64,000 nucleotides of DNA from Allopseudospirillum japonicum (GTDB lineage Bacteria; Pseudomonadota; Gammaproteobacteria; Pseudomonadales; Halomonadaceae), in the NCBI RefSeq assembly GCF_900108915.1, contig NZ_FNYH01000005.1:62001-126000 (forward strand). The letters run 5' to 3'. A program made the position numbers and the translations under genes. This document shows positions 1 to 10,353 of this stretch, one piece after another; positions within the stretch are counted from its first letter, which is position 1; every line of letters starts with the position of its first letter. The notes beneath the pieces are model-generated. The model worked only from the letters and a program-made list of their open reading frames with translations. It was not told where the DNA came from and did no database searches.

Positions 1-257
1 CTTGTAATTCATCATAGGCAAGCGCACGCATTTCAGGATCCGCATCCTGTTGCAGCAACTCGGCGGCTTCTATATCTTCTTGGACACTCAAGTAACGACG
101 AAAAGCGTTAACTAAAGGCTCAAGCTCGGCATATTCCCGTGAATAAGCACGAAACTTATTTTGATCGGCAAGAATATCCGCATCGGATAACAGAGCGGAA
201 ACTTCTTCAAAGCGCTCACTAAGTTGGCGTAAACGATTTAAAATCGAGGTTTTCATA
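1..257 (-). CDS. prfA: Peptide chain release factor 1, N-terminal part (cut by window edge)
   Basis: Reverse-strand reading from the ATG at 257 gives 85 codons beginning MKTSILNRLRQLSERFEEV and continuing open to the window edge. This matches the helical N-terminal domain of RF1, which releases the finished peptide at UAA and UAG codons; the GGQ catalytic loop lies outside the window. It is 39 bp downstream of hemA in the same direction, the usual hemA-prfA operon of gammaproteobacteria, and the neighbour supports the identification. Confidence 0.9.
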
Positions 258-296
258 AAAATTGATCTTCTAGGCAAAAAGGCATAAATGCTATGG

Positions 297-1565
297 CTAG
301 GATGCAGGAGGGTCTTGCAGCCCAAGTAAAAAAGGCGCAGCGGCAAGAACTTCTTGCTGATTGTCGGCAGAGGCCTGACGTAGACGGACTGTCGGTGTAT
401 GCAATAATTTATTGGTTAAAGAATGCGCGAGCTTGGGTAAGAGCGTATGAGGATCGGCTCCTTGTTGTAAGGCTGCCAGTGCTTGGGCGACTTCTTGTTG
501 GCAAAGGTCTTGCGCTTGTTGACGATAGGCGCGGATCAAGTGGCCGACATCACGAATCCTATTTTGAGCTTCTAATTTGGCTAGGGCTTGCTCAATCAAA
601 TTTTCTGCTTCTTGTGCCGCCTGCTGACGTGAACGCCGGTTTTCCTCAATGACACTTTGTAAATCATCGACACTGTATAAATAGACGTCATCAAGTTCGC
701 CTACTTGTGGCTCAATATCACGAGGAACCGCAATATCCACCATAAAAATAGGACGATGACGCCTGACTTTAAGCGCCCGCTCGACCATGCCTTTCCCTAA
801 GATAGGTAATTGGCTGGCAGTGGAAGTAATCACAATATCGGCTTTTTCTAACTGATGTGGCAAATCTGATAATAAAGTCGCTTGGGCACCGGTGAAATGC
901 TCTGCTAGGGCTTGGGCGCGTTCAAATGTGCGGTTGGCAACCACCAGTTGATCTACCCCAGCCTGATGTAAATGGCGTGCGACCAGTTCAATGGTTTCTC
1001 CTGCACCGACTAAAAGCGCACGACTTTCGGAAAGATCACTAAAAATATGCTGAGCTAAATTAACCGCAGCATAAGCCACCGAAACAGGGTTTTCACCGAT
1101 AGCGGTTTGGGTGCGTACTTGTTTAGCAATCGCAAAAGCTTGCTGGAATAAATGCTGTAAGCCTGAACCTAGGGTTTGATAGCTGTGTGCTTGCGTATAA
1201 GCATCTTTAAGCTGGCCTAAAATTTGCGGCTCACCTAGCACCATAGAATCTAAACCACAGGCAACACGCATCAAATGCCTTGCTGCCTGTACATCTTGGA
1301 AGCGGTAGCAGCAAGGGACAAGCTCCTCAAGACCAAGCTGATGATAATCACATAACCATTCTAAAGCTGGCGTGCTACTGGCCTCGTTGGAATACAAATA
1401 TAACTCAGTACGGTTACAAGTGGATAAGATAGCCACCTCACGCAGCCAAGTTTGCTGCTTAAGGTGTTGAAAGGCTTTTGCAAGCTCCTCAGGAGTAAAA
1501 GCCACACGCTCGCGGATGTCAACGGGCGCTGTTTTGTGATTAATGCCTAGCGCGAGAAATGTCAT
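297..1565 (-). CDS. hemA: Glutamyl-tRNA reductase
   Basis: HemA reduces glutamyl-tRNA(Glu) with NADPH to glutamate-1-semialdehyde, the first committed step of C5 tetrapyrrole synthesis in the cytoplasm. The 422-residue protein has the family start ([18 protein letters not shown]), the catalytic Cys50 in [10 protein letters not shown], the long GEPQILGQ motif near residue 110, an NADPH-binding segment [16 protein letters not shown] near residue 185, and the C-terminal dimerisation helix. The length is normal. It is transcribed away from the TPR-lipoprotein gene and leads into prfA. Confidence 0.97.
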   Translation of the reverse strand: MTFLALGINHKTAPVDIRERVAFTPEELAKAFQHLKQQTWLREVAILSTCNRTELYLYSNEASSTPALEWLCDYHQLGLEELVPCCYRFQDVQAARHLMRVACGLDSMVLGEPQILGQLKDAYTQAHSYQTLGSGLQHLFQQAFAIAKQVRTQTAIGENPVSVAYAAVNLAQHIFSDLSESRALLVGAGETIELVARHLHQAGVDQLVVANRTFERAQALAEHFTGAQATLLSDLPHQLEKADIVITSTASQLPILGKGMVERALKVRRHRPIFMVDIAVPRDIEPQVGELDDVYLYSVDDLQSVIEENRRSRQQAAQEAENLIEQALAKLEAQNRIRDVGHLIRAYRQQAQDLCQQEVAQALAALQQGADPHTLLPKLAHSLTNKLLHTPTVRLRQASADNQQEVLAAAPFLLGLQDPPAS

Positions 1566-1900
1566 ACAGGCTTACTTCGCTGGTACCTTGGGTGCGTGTC
1601 ACCTCGATAATCAAAGGAAAAACACGAGGATTTTAATCAGGGGTTCGATGGCAATGCCTGCACAGGTGTGGGCGCAGCCAGTGAGCTTTGCTTTTGGTAT
1701 ACGCTGGTTTGGTGCAATTTTCTACCCCCCACACTTTGCGTATTTAGGGTGCGCATCATAGCATAAAGCTTGAGTGAAAATGTATGCCTGCCAAGCAGCT
1801 TGGCGAGAAACGCCTGTACAAGCTTTGCATCAAGTTGGCTTGAAGGGCTATCATGCAAGCCTTACCTGATTAAACTGTTGGAATTTAACTGTTGAGAGCA
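1566..1900. other. Divergent intergenic region between hemA and the TPR lipoprotein gene
   Basis: This stretch must carry the promoters of both hemA and the lipoprotein-lolB-murB genes. I see no convincing gene: short open frames on both strands lack recognisable products. A perfect 15-bp palindrome (arms GCCAAGC and GCTTGGC around one A) sits at 1790-1804, about 100 bp before the lipoprotein start; it could be an operator or a small hairpin. I could not assign clear -35/-10 pairs. Confidence 0.4.
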
Positions 1901-3697
1901 ATGAGCGCTATGAAGCCTAACTCGATTCGACTTGCCCTAACCTTGGTAAGTGCCTTAGGGGTCAGCGCCTGCACTAGTGGGCCTTGGAATAAAACAACGC
2001 CTGCGCAAGTCGCTTATCAGTGGCCGCAAGAAGCGCAATTAGCACCTATCCAAGGGCTAAATCGCCATACTCTATATCCCCTATTATTAGCAGAAATTGC
2101 CGGGCAACGTAATCAGGTGGATCTTGCTTTGCAAGAGTATATCAAGTTAGCCCGCGCTTCCCAGCATCCGCGTATTGCCGAACGTGCTGCTTATATCGCC
2201 CAATACGAAGAAAAAGACCAGTTAGCGTTAGAAGCTGCTCGCATTTGGGCGCAAGCTGAGCCTGAAAGTGTCGATGCGCAGCGTATCCTCGTGATGTTAC
2301 TCATGAAAGCTCATGCCTATACGCAGGCACTGACGCATTTGCATCGGTTATATGAGTTGACAGGAAGCAGTTACTACACCTTATTAGCAAATCGTGCTGT
2401 TGAGCAAAACAGACAAGATACTTCTAACTTGCAAGCAATTTATCAACAATTGCGTGTCTATCACACAAGAACACAGGCTTCCTTAGATTATCTCAACGCA
2501 TTAGCGATTTTCGAGGTGGCTCTAGATCACCCAATTACAGCACAAGCGCACCTGAATCAAGTCTTGGCGCAAGCACCTAATAACGAACGCGCCCTCTTGC
2601 TGAAAGCACAAATCTTACGTGAGCAAGACAAGTTGCAGGAAGCTTTAAATTTGCTTAAAGCGGGATTAAAGCGTCAGCCGGAAAGCTTACGTTTATTATT
2701 AGAATATGCGCGTTTACAATTGGCAGCTAATGATCTACAAGGCGCAAGCCAGACCTTTGCACAAATTCGCCGTTATCATCCCGGCGATAGCCAAGTAGTG
2801 CTGGCTTTGGCACGTTTGTATGTTGAGCAAGGGGAATTGCAAGCAGCCCGCCAAGAATTAGAAAGTTTACTAGAACGTGATGAAGCAAGTATTGATTTAT
2901 CGAGCCCGGAAACCTTATACCAAGCCTTGTATTATTTAGGGCGTATTGCGCAAGAAGAAGCCGACCCGATACAAGCATTAGATTATTACTGGCAAGTCGG
3001 CCCAAGCAGTGTGTTTGTCGATGCTAAACTACGTGCCTTACAGATTTTGGAAGAAGAGAGCGCCCTACCTGAAGCGATTGAAGCTTTGCAACAACAGCGC
3101 CAAGATTTTAGTCAACAAGATGAAGTCCTGTTGATGTTGATGACAGATCTTCTATATAAGCATGAGCAGTATCAAACTTTGGTGGATGTGCTCAGTGAGG
3201 CTATGCAAAGCCGGCCAGAATATCATCAACATGCACGTTTTTTATATGCGCGTGCGATGGCGTATCTTGCTTTAGATCAGCTGGCGGCGGCAGAAAAAGA
3301 TTTCCGTCTTTTGCTGGAGAAAGAACCAGATAATGCCACGGTTTTAAATGCCTTAGGTTATAGCTTGACTGAACGTACAAATCGCCATCAAGAAGCTTCG
3401 GTCTTGATCGAAAAAGCCTATGCCCTCAATCCTAGAGAAGCTGCCATTATTGATAGTATGGGTTGGGTGAAGTTTAATTTAGGCGAGTACCAAAGTGCAG
3501 TCGAATACTTACAAAAAGCTTATCAGTTAGCAGAAGATGTTGAAATTGCTAGCCATTTGATTCAGGCACTTTGGTTTTCTGGCGAAAAAGCCAAAGCGCG
3601 TGTGCTCTGGCGTCAACTACAAAAAGAATATAGCCGCCCTTGGCCTCAGCTGATGCAAGATTTGTATCAACAATTACCTGAGTTGGGGGAAGAATAG
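1901..3697 (+). CDS. TPR-repeat outer-membrane lipoprotein
   Basis: The protein (about 598 residues) starts with a lipoprotein signal ending in the lipobox VSAC (Cys24), so it is probably lipidated and sorted to the outer membrane. The rest is almost entirely helical tetratricopeptide repeats, including the typical C-terminal NALGYSLTERTNRHQEA and ALNPREAAIIDSMGWVKFNLGEY repeats of the family found next to lolB in Pseudomonas and relatives. TPR arrays mediate protein interactions; the partner is unknown. I chose ATG 1901; ATG 1910 is equally possible, since a GAGAG sequence lies at 1894-1898, whereas the open frame also extends to a TTG at 1892. It ends immediately before lolB. Confidence 0.85.
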   Translation: MSAMKPNSIRLALTLVSALGVSACTSGPWNKTTPAQVAYQWPQEAQLAPIQGLNRHTLYPLLLAEIAGQRNQVDLALQEYIKLARASQHPRIAERAAYIAQYEEKDQLALEAARIWAQAEPESVDAQRILVMLLMKAHAYTQALTHLHRLYELTGSSYYTLLANRAVEQNRQDTSNLQAIYQQLRVYHTRTQASLDYLNALAIFEVALDHPITAQAHLNQVLAQAPNNERALLLKAQILREQDKLQEALNLLKAGLKRQPESLRLLLEYARLQLAANDLQGASQTFAQIRRYHPGDSQVVLALARLYVEQGELQAARQELESLLERDEASIDLSSPETLYQALYYLGRIAQEEADPIQALDYYWQVGPSSVFVDAKLRALQILEEESALPEAIEALQQQRQDFSQQDEVLLMLMTDLLYKHEQYQTLVDVLSEAMQSRPEYHQHARFLYARAMAYLALDQLAAAEKDFRLLLEKEPDNATVLNALGYSLTERTNRHQEASVLIEKAYALNPREAAIIDSMGWVKFNLGEYQSAVEYLQKAYQLAEDVEIASHLIQALWFSGEKAKARVLWRQLQKEYSRPWPQLMQDLYQQLPELGEE

Positions 3698-4324
3698 GTG
3701 CGCAAACAGGTTGTGATGTGTGTAGCGCTTGCTCTGCTGGGATTAACAGGGTGTGCGCATCAAAGTCAAAATTTACCAGAAGTAGCACATTTGCCAGCAA
3801 ATCAGGCTGTTGTCACTGAGCTTAATGCGTGGACGCTGCAAGCCAAATTAGGCCTGGTCGCGGATCAAGAACGCTTAAGTATGCAAGTGTTATGGCAGCA
3901 AGAGACGAAAGACACCTATCAATTGACGTTTATTGCCCCTTTAGGGCAAGGGCAAGCACAACTTACTGCGGGACCTGCTTGGGTACGGTGGCAAGATTCG
4001 CAAGGCTATCGTGCGCAGGCCACTTCCGCACAAGCCTTGTTAAAACAAGAGTTGGGTTGGGATTTACCTCTACCAGCTTTGCATTGGTGGATACGTGGTT
4101 TATTAACCCCAAATTTACCGCAAGCCCATCTAACCTATCACCCGCAAGGTGATCTTAAGCAAGCACAACAAGGGGATTGGTTGCTGGAATGGCCTACCTA
4201 TACACAAGTCAATGCTGAATACAGATTGCCACGCAAAGTACGACTTACACATCAACAGCGACCTTTAAGCGCGACTTGGGTGATTTATGGTTGGACCTTG
4301 CCCAAAGTCACATCATCGCCTTAA
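3698..4324 (+). CDS. lolB: Outer-membrane lipoprotein receptor LolB
   Basis: LolB takes lipoproteins from periplasmic LolA and inserts them into the inner leaflet of the outer membrane. The 208-residue product has a signal peptide and lipobox LTGC (Cys19), followed by the LolB beta-barrel pattern: NAWTLQAKLGLVADQERLSMQ, then LTFIAPLGQGQAQLT and WWIRGLL. It starts at GTG directly after the stop codon of the TPR lipoprotein gene, with a purine-rich GGGGGAAG ribosome site, so the two are probably translationally coupled. Unusually, the next gene is murB; in Pseudomonas and the enterics lolB is normally followed by ispE. Confidence 0.93.
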   Translation: MRKQVVMCVALALLGLTGCAHQSQNLPEVAHLPANQAVVTELNAWTLQAKLGLVADQERLSMQVLWQQETKDTYQLTFIAPLGQGQAQLTAGPAWVRWQDSQGYRAQATSAQALLKQELGWDLPLPALHWWIRGLLTPNLPQAHLTYHPQGDLKQAQQGDWLLEWPTYTQVNAEYRLPRKVRLTHQQRPLSATWVIYGWTLPKVTSSP

Positions 4325-4334
4325 GGATGCAGCT

Positions 4335-5369
4335 ATGTCACTTGTGTTAGAACAAAACGCCAACTTGCAACCTTTACACACTTTGGCTTTTGCAGCACAG
4401 GCACGTTATTTCGCGCGTGTGCAAAATGTGCAGCAACTCGCTCAAGCATATCAAAAAGCACAGACAGATAAGATTCCCTTGTATCCTTTAGGACACGGGA
4501 GCAACTTGATTCTACCTGAGTTTGTTAATGCTTTTGTAGTGCAATGGATGCCAAAGCATATTCGTTGTTGTGCGCAAACTTCTGACTATGTCGAGTTGGA
4601 GGTTGATGCAGGGTGTGTCTGGGATGACTTGGTGAATTTTAGTGTACAAAAAACTTGGTATGGCCTAGAGAATCTGGCCGCTATTCCTGGAACTGTCGGG
4701 GCAGCGCCGGTACAAAATATTGGTGCTTATGGTGTGGAATTTGCCTCTGTGGTGCAAGGGGTACAAATTTTTGATGCACAAAAAGGCGAATTATTTTGGC
4801 TAGAGGCAAGCGCTTGTGAGTTTGCTTACCGGCATTCGCGTTTCAAGGTGGCAGCTGTACAAGGCGGCTTGCGGGGGCACACTTTTATTGTGGCAGTGCG
4901 TATCCGTTTAGCAAAGCAAGGACAGTTGAATTTTAGTTATGCAGATTTAGCGCAAGGCCCAGATGCGCCAAAGACACCCGCACAGATGGCCGCACGCATC
5001 CGCGCTATTCGTGCAGCTAAGTTACCTGATCCTAAGATTTTGCCCAATGTGGGCAGTTTTTTCCAAAATCCTGTGATTTGTCGAGCGCAAGCACAAAGCT
5101 TGCAAGCTCAGTATCCGCAGATCCCTTTATACGCAACGCCTGAACCGGACAAGGTCAAAGTAGCGGCAGCTTGGCTGATTGAAACTTGCGGCCTGAAAGG
5201 TTGGCGGCAAGGGCATGTGGGTGTTAGCCCACAACAGGCTTTGGTTTTGGTCCACTATGGGCACGGCCGAGTGCAGGAGTTACTTACGCTTGCTGGTTTG
5301 ATTCAGCAACAAGTGAAGCAAAAATTTGCCATTGAATTGCAACCTGAACCCGAATACTGGGGCACCTAA
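4335..5369 (+). CDS. murB: UDP-N-acetylenolpyruvoylglucosamine reductase
   Basis: MurB reduces UDP-GlcNAc-enolpyruvate with NADPH to UDP-MurNAc, the second committed step of peptidoglycan precursor synthesis. The 344-residue protein shows the FAD-binding PLGHGSNL (about residue 47), AIPGTVGAAPVQNIGAYGVE (about 115-134), the PNVGSFFQNP segment with the catalytic Ser, and a C-terminal PEPEYW with the catalytic Glu. Length fits type I MurB. ATG 4335 is preceded by AAGGA at 4323-4327; an upstream in-frame start would overlap lolB and is less likely. Confidence 0.96.
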   Translation: MSLVLEQNANLQPLHTLAFAAQARYFARVQNVQQLAQAYQKAQTDKIPLYPLGHGSNLILPEFVNAFVVQWMPKHIRCCAQTSDYVELEVDAGCVWDDLVNFSVQKTWYGLENLAAIPGTVGAAPVQNIGAYGVEFASVVQGVQIFDAQKGELFWLEASACEFAYRHSRFKVAAVQGGLRGHTFIVAVRIRLAKQGQLNFSYADLAQGPDAPKTPAQMAARIRAIRAAKLPDPKILPNVGSFFQNPVICRAQAQSLQAQYPQIPLYATPEPDKVKVAAAWLIETCGLKGWRQGHVGVSPQQALVLVHYGHGRVQELLTLAGLIQQQVKQKFAIELQPEPEYWGT

Positions 5370-5389
5370 CGGATAAGGAGTCATATCGA

Positions 5390-6544
5390 GTGAACAATTT
5401 TAGTTTTTATAACCCAACACGTATTTTTTTTGGTGAAGGCCAAATTGCCAAACTCACGCAAGCAATTCCTGCCGATGCGCGAGTGCTTGTGTTATATGGC
5501 GGCGGTAGCATCAAAAAAAATGGTGTGTATCAGCAAGTAAGCCAAGCTTTAGCGGAACACACTTGGTTTGAGTTTGCCGGCATTGAGCCAAATCCAAGTT
5601 TCCACACTTTATGTCAAGCGGTGGACATGGTGAAGCAGGAACAGATTGATTTCTTGCTCGCTGTGGGGGGTGGCTCGGTTGCCGATGGTACTAAGTTTGT
5701 TGCTGCTGCAGCCTGCTTTGAAGGGGACCCTTGGGATATTTTGGCGCACAGGGCGAAAATTCAGCAGGCTTTACCTTTAGGGGTGGTGTTAACTTTACCT
5801 GCGACTGGATCTGAATCTAACCCGAATGGGGTAATCACCAATTATCAGACGCAAGATAAATTATCCTTCTTTAGTGCAGCCCTTTATCCACAGTTTGCGA
5901 TTTTAGATCCCACCACAACTTATTCTCTACCACAAAAGCAGGTGGCTAACGGTATTGTGGATGCTTTTGTCCATACGGTCGAACAGTATGTCACCTGTGC
6001 ACATGGTGCACAGATTCAAGATGCTATGGCGGAAGGCATTTTGCGGACCTTGATACAAGAAGGCCCCAAAGCGCTGCACAATCCACAAGATTATCAAGTT
6101 CGTGCCAATGTGATGTGGGCCGCTACTATGGCATTGAATGGCTTAATCGGTTGTGGGGTGCCACAAGATTGGGCCACGCATATGATAGGGCACGAGCTAA
6201 CTGCTTTACATGGTTTGGATCATGGGCAAACCTTGGCGGTGGTCTTACCAGCAGAATGGCAAGTGATGCGTGAACAAAAGGCACAAAAATTATTGCAATA
6301 TGGAGAGCGGGTTTGGGGAATCCAGACTGGGGATGAGCAAACTCGGATCGACCAAAGTATTGCAAAAACACGTGCGTTTTTTGAATCTTTAGGGGTTGCA
6401 ACGCGTTTAAGTGATTATGGGATTAGCGCAGATGCGATTGATGCTATGGTAGAGGCACTAGAAAAACATGGTATGACGGCTTTAGGTGAGCAAAGAAATA
6501 TTGATTTACCAAAGAGTCGAGCCATTTTGCAAGCGGCTTTATAA
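5390..6544 (+). CDS. yqhD: Iron-containing alcohol dehydrogenase / NADPH-dependent aldehyde reductase (YqhD type)
   Basis: The 384-residue product closely follows E. coli YqhD from memory: start MNNFSFYNPTRIFFGEGQI, nucleotide-binding LLAVGGGSVADGTKF near residue 92, LTLPATGSESN, and metal-ligand segments VDAFVHTVEQYV and HELTALHGLDHGQTLAVVLP with the conserved Asp and His residues. YqhD reduces short aldehydes, including lipid-peroxidation products, using NADPH. It starts at GTG 5390 with AAGGAG at 5375-5380. It follows murB by 20 bp and is closed by the terminator at 6557. Confidence 0.93.
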   Translation: MNNFSFYNPTRIFFGEGQIAKLTQAIPADARVLVLYGGGSIKKNGVYQQVSQALAEHTWFEFAGIEPNPSFHTLCQAVDMVKQEQIDFLLAVGGGSVADGTKFVAAAACFEGDPWDILAHRAKIQQALPLGVVLTLPATGSESNPNGVITNYQTQDKLSFFSAALYPQFAILDPTTTYSLPQKQVANGIVDAFVHTVEQYVTCAHGAQIQDAMAEGILRTLIQEGPKALHNPQDYQVRANVMWAATMALNGLIGCGVPQDWATHMIGHELTALHGLDHGQTLAVVLPAEWQVMREQKAQKLLQYGERVWGIQTGDEQTRIDQSIAKTRAFFESLGVATRLSDYGISADAIDAMVEALEKHGMTALGEQRNIDLPKSRAILQAAL

Positions 6545-6556
6545 AACCAATAAAAA

Positions 6557-6577
6557 ACCCTCCTTAAAAAGGAGGGT
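6557..6577 (+). terminator. Rho-independent terminator after yqhD
   Basis: Inverted repeat with arms ACCCTCCTT and AAGGAGGGT and a three-base A loop, 12 bp after the yqhD stop codon, followed by a short T-containing tract. It lies between the convergent yqhD and groEL genes; an A-rich run on its left side would serve as the U tract for the opposite strand, so it may act in both directions. Confidence 0.85.
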
Positions 6578-6653
6578 CTTATCGGAATGGCCTACCTATG
6601 GCCAGCTCAACCGTATCTTAGTGGTTAAGATGGCACCTAGGAAATGGGGCTGC

Positions 6654-8336
<1,683 letters not shown>

Positions 8337-8374
8337 TTAAAACGATATAAATCAGGTGGTGAGTAAGCTAGAGA

Positions 8375-8662
8375 TTAGCCTTCGATGACACCAAAGATTT
8401 CGCTTTCATTCATGATCAACAGTTCTTCACCGTCGATTTTCACAGTGTTACCTGCGTAGCTACCGAAAACGACTTTATCGCCTTCTTTCACTGCTAGTGC
8501 ACGCAGTTGACCATCTACATAGCGGCCTTCGCCTACAGCGATAACTTCACCTTGTTGAGGCTTTTCTTTAGCATTACCTGGCAGAACGATACCGCCCGGG
8601 GTAGTGGTTTCTTCTTCCATACGACGCACAACGACGCGATCGTGTAGAGGACGGATTTTCAT
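8375..8662 (-). CDS. groES: 10-kDa co-chaperonin GroES
   Basis: GroES is the heptameric lid of the GroEL chamber. The 95-residue protein starts [14 protein letters not shown], contains the mobile-loop segment [11 protein letters not shown], and the KEKPQQGEV and [10 protein letters not shown] motifs. I chose ATG 8662 because it matches the family start and has GGGAG about nine bases upstream; a longer in-frame extension to 8698 adds residues not found in GroES. It begins the groES-groEL operon under the heat-shock-like promoter at 8707-8735. Confidence 0.99.
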   Translation of the reverse strand: MKIRPLHDRVVVRRMEEETTTPGGIVLPGNAKEKPQQGEVIAVGEGRYVDGQLRALAVKEGDKVVFGSYAGNTVKIDGEELLIMNESEIFGVIEG

Positions 8663-8706
8663 CGTTAAGTTTCTCCCATTGTGATCAAGTACAAACATCG
8701 ACCTAG

Positions 8707-8735
8707 ATATAGGGTCGCTGCTAGGTTAGTTCAAG
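8707..8735 (-). promoter_or_regulatory. Sigma32-like heat-shock promoter of groESL
   Basis: Reading leftward, a -35 CTTGAA (8735-8730) is followed after 15 bases by CCCTATAT (8714-8707). This resembles the known RpoH consensus CTTGAA-N13-15-CCCCATNT and lies about 45 bp upstream of the groES start. The assignment is by pattern only. Confidence 0.7.
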
Positions 8736-8887
8736 TGTCAGCTAAAAAAAGGGTATCACCCTAGGATCAGCGAGTGCGTGTCTTTGCATCTTGCTTTTTT
8801 CAATATTTCGCAAGAGGCCATGATCGCCTGCTGTGTGTGTTAATGGGGGAGGCTAAAAAAATTTCAAGGCATCCCCATACAAAAAAA

Positions 8888-9391
8888 TTAATTTTTTTTG
8901 TGTGTTTTTTGAGTCGGAGAGACGACTTCACCTTCCAACACCTTGGCATCATGGGAAGATGAATCAGATGTGGACGATGTATGCTGAAACTCACCTTCAT
9001 ACGTGCGCTGAGTATAATGAGTTTGGTGGGTGTGCAACGCACCAAATTTAACATGGCGCATTAAAGATTTCAGCAAAGCTTGACGTGTGCCTGGAAGCAA
9101 AAGTAAAAACCCCAAAGCATCCGTGGCAAAACCTGGAGTGAGTAATAGAGCACCAGCAAAGGCTAGGGCAAGGCCTTCAGCCATTTCCGTTGCAGGAAGT
9201 TGGCCTTGATCTAGACGCCAAGCCGCACGATTGAGTAATAAGCTGCCTTGACGTTTCAGTAAGGCAACCCCGATGACGGCTGTGGCGACCACAAGTAATA
9301 AGGTGTTAATCGCACCGATTTGCTGCCCTACCTTGATAAGAAGAAACATCTCGATAAAGGGTACAGCAATGAAAATCAGCAAAATGGGCAT
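8888..9391 (-). CDS. fxsA: FxsA-family membrane protein
   Basis: The 167-residue product starts with hydrophobic segments (PILLIFIAVPFIEMFLLIKVG and TLLLVVATAVIGVALL), then the conserved amphipathic part ending in GALLLTPGFATDALGFLLLLPGTRQ, which is the FxsA signature. E. coli FxsA is a small inner-membrane protein named for suppressing F-plasmid exclusion of phage T7; its normal role is unclear. The hydrophilic Ser/Thr/His-rich tail from about residue 120 is variable. Location just upstream of groESL is common in gammaproteobacteria. Confidence 0.92.
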   Translation of the reverse strand: MPILLIFIAVPFIEMFLLIKVGQQIGAINTLLLVVATAVIGVALLKRQGSLLLNRAAWRLDQGQLPATEMAEGLALAFAGALLLTPGFATDALGFLLLLPGTRQALLKSLMRHVKFGALHTHQTHYTQRTYEGEFQHTSSTSDSSSHDAKVLEGEVVSPTQKTHKKN

Positions 9392-9495
9392 GTAGAAAGT
9401 CTCCTTTACAGATACATTAAGACTACTTGACTAGAAAGGAGTTTGCGTTAAACGCGGTATGAAAACTAGATTTAGTAAAAAAATACAAAAAATAC

Positions 9496-9523
9496 TTGCC
9501 AAGTGAAAAATAACGAGTAAACT
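9496..9523 (+). promoter_or_regulatory. Sigma70 promoter of the tRNA cluster (first)
   Basis: TTGCCA at 9496-9501 and TAAACT at 9518-9523 are separated by 16 bases, followed by a GC-rich discriminator (ACGCCCC) of the type seen in stringently controlled stable-RNA promoters. The first tRNA begins about 75 bp downstream. Confidence 0.65.
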
Positions 9524-9598
9524 ACGCCCCGCTTTCAACAAGAAAATAAGTGAAATTTAAGCAATGCACTTATTTTTTGTGAAGGTCAACTTCTTGAT

Positions 9599-9674
<76 letters not shown>

Positions 9675-9694
9675 AAAAAAGTTGAAAATAATGC

Positions 9695-9722
9695 TTGACA
9701 AGGTTTAAAAGCTCGTTATAAT
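9695..9722 (+). promoter_or_regulatory. Consensus sigma70 promoter before tRNA-Pro
   Basis: Perfect -35 TTGACA (9695-9700) and -10 TATAAT (9717-9722) with a 16-base spacer and a GC-rich discriminator GAGCGCC. It lies between tRNA-Ala and tRNA-Pro, so the last three tRNAs probably have their own strong promoter in addition to readthrough. Confidence 0.85.
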
Positions 9723-9789
9723 GAGCGCCACAAGTTAAGCGAAGCAAGCAAAACTTGAGAGAAATCAAAAAGTTAGCTTGATGGTTTAT

Positions 9790-9866
9790 CGGGGTATAGC
9801 GCAGTCTGGTAGCGCGCCTGCTTTGGGAGCAGGATGTCGGGGGTTCGAATCCCTCTACCCCGACCA
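9790..9866 (+). tRNA. tRNA-Pro (anticodon TGG)
   Basis: 77-nt cloverleaf: acceptor CGGGGTA pairs with TACCCCG, anticodon loop TTTGGGA with TGG, T arm GGGTTCGAATCCC, encoded CCA. It reads Pro codons CCA and CCG, and possibly others by wobble. Confidence 0.97.
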
Positions 9867-9900
9867 ATAAACCAAATGCTTGATGACTCGGACAAGGTGA

Positions 9901-9977
9901 GCGCCCATAGCTCAACCGGACAGAGCAACGGCCTTCTAAGCCGTGGGTTGCAGGTTCGAGTCCTGCTGGGCGCGCCA
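9901..9977 (+). tRNA. tRNA-Arg (anticodon TCT)
   Basis: 77-nt cloverleaf: acceptor GCGCCCA pairs with TGGGCGC, anticodon stem ACGGC/GCCGT around CTTCTAA (TCT), T arm AGGTTCGAGTCCT, discriminator G and encoded CCA. It reads AGA and AGG. Confidence 0.97.
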
Positions 9978-10006
9978 GCGTCAAGCAAAATAGGTTCCTT
10001 ATATAT

Positions 10007-10083
10007 GGTGGGCGTAGCTCAGTTGGTAGAGCTCTGGATTGTGATTCCAGCGGTCGTGGGTTCGAGCCCCATCGTCCACCCCA
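10007..10083 (+). tRNA. tRNA-His (anticodon GTG)
   Basis: 77-nt cloverleaf with the extra 5' G(-1) at 10007 facing C73 at 10080, the identity feature of tRNA-His; acceptor GTGGGCG pairs with CGTCCAC (one G-U). Anticodon loop TTGTGAT gives GTG; the CCA end is encoded. Confidence 0.97.
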
Positions 10084-10104
10084 TTTAAGGAACGAGAAAA
10101 TATC

Positions 10105-10142
10105 AAGGCCTGTACTTAGTACAAGGTCTTTTTTTGTTTTTG
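10105..10142 (+). terminator. Terminator of the tRNA cluster
   Basis: Imperfect hairpin AAGGCCTGTAC / GTACAAGGTCTT with loop TTA and one bulged A, followed by a run of T residues, about 20 bp after tRNA-His. The following 210 bp up to tig hold no gene that I can see; they should contain the tig promoter. Confidence 0.8.
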
Positions 10143-10353
10143 TTCGATTACTTCTTATCTTGCCTCTACAAAAGTCAATTTTTGCGTATGATTACGCAAG
10201 TTTTACGCTTTTCTCGCCCTATCTCAGTTAGAGCACTTGCTTGCCTTGCTTATAACTCTTAAAATTTACGCCTTTATTCACACTCGCTAGTTCTTTGCAG
10301 CTACATTTTTGTAGGCTGTAGACGCGCAATTTTTGTTTGTATGAGGATTATCC

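Noticed and set aside
1543-1858. Short open frames between hemA and the TPR gene
   Set aside because: Opposite-strand frames overlap each other, have no ribosome site and no recognisable product.
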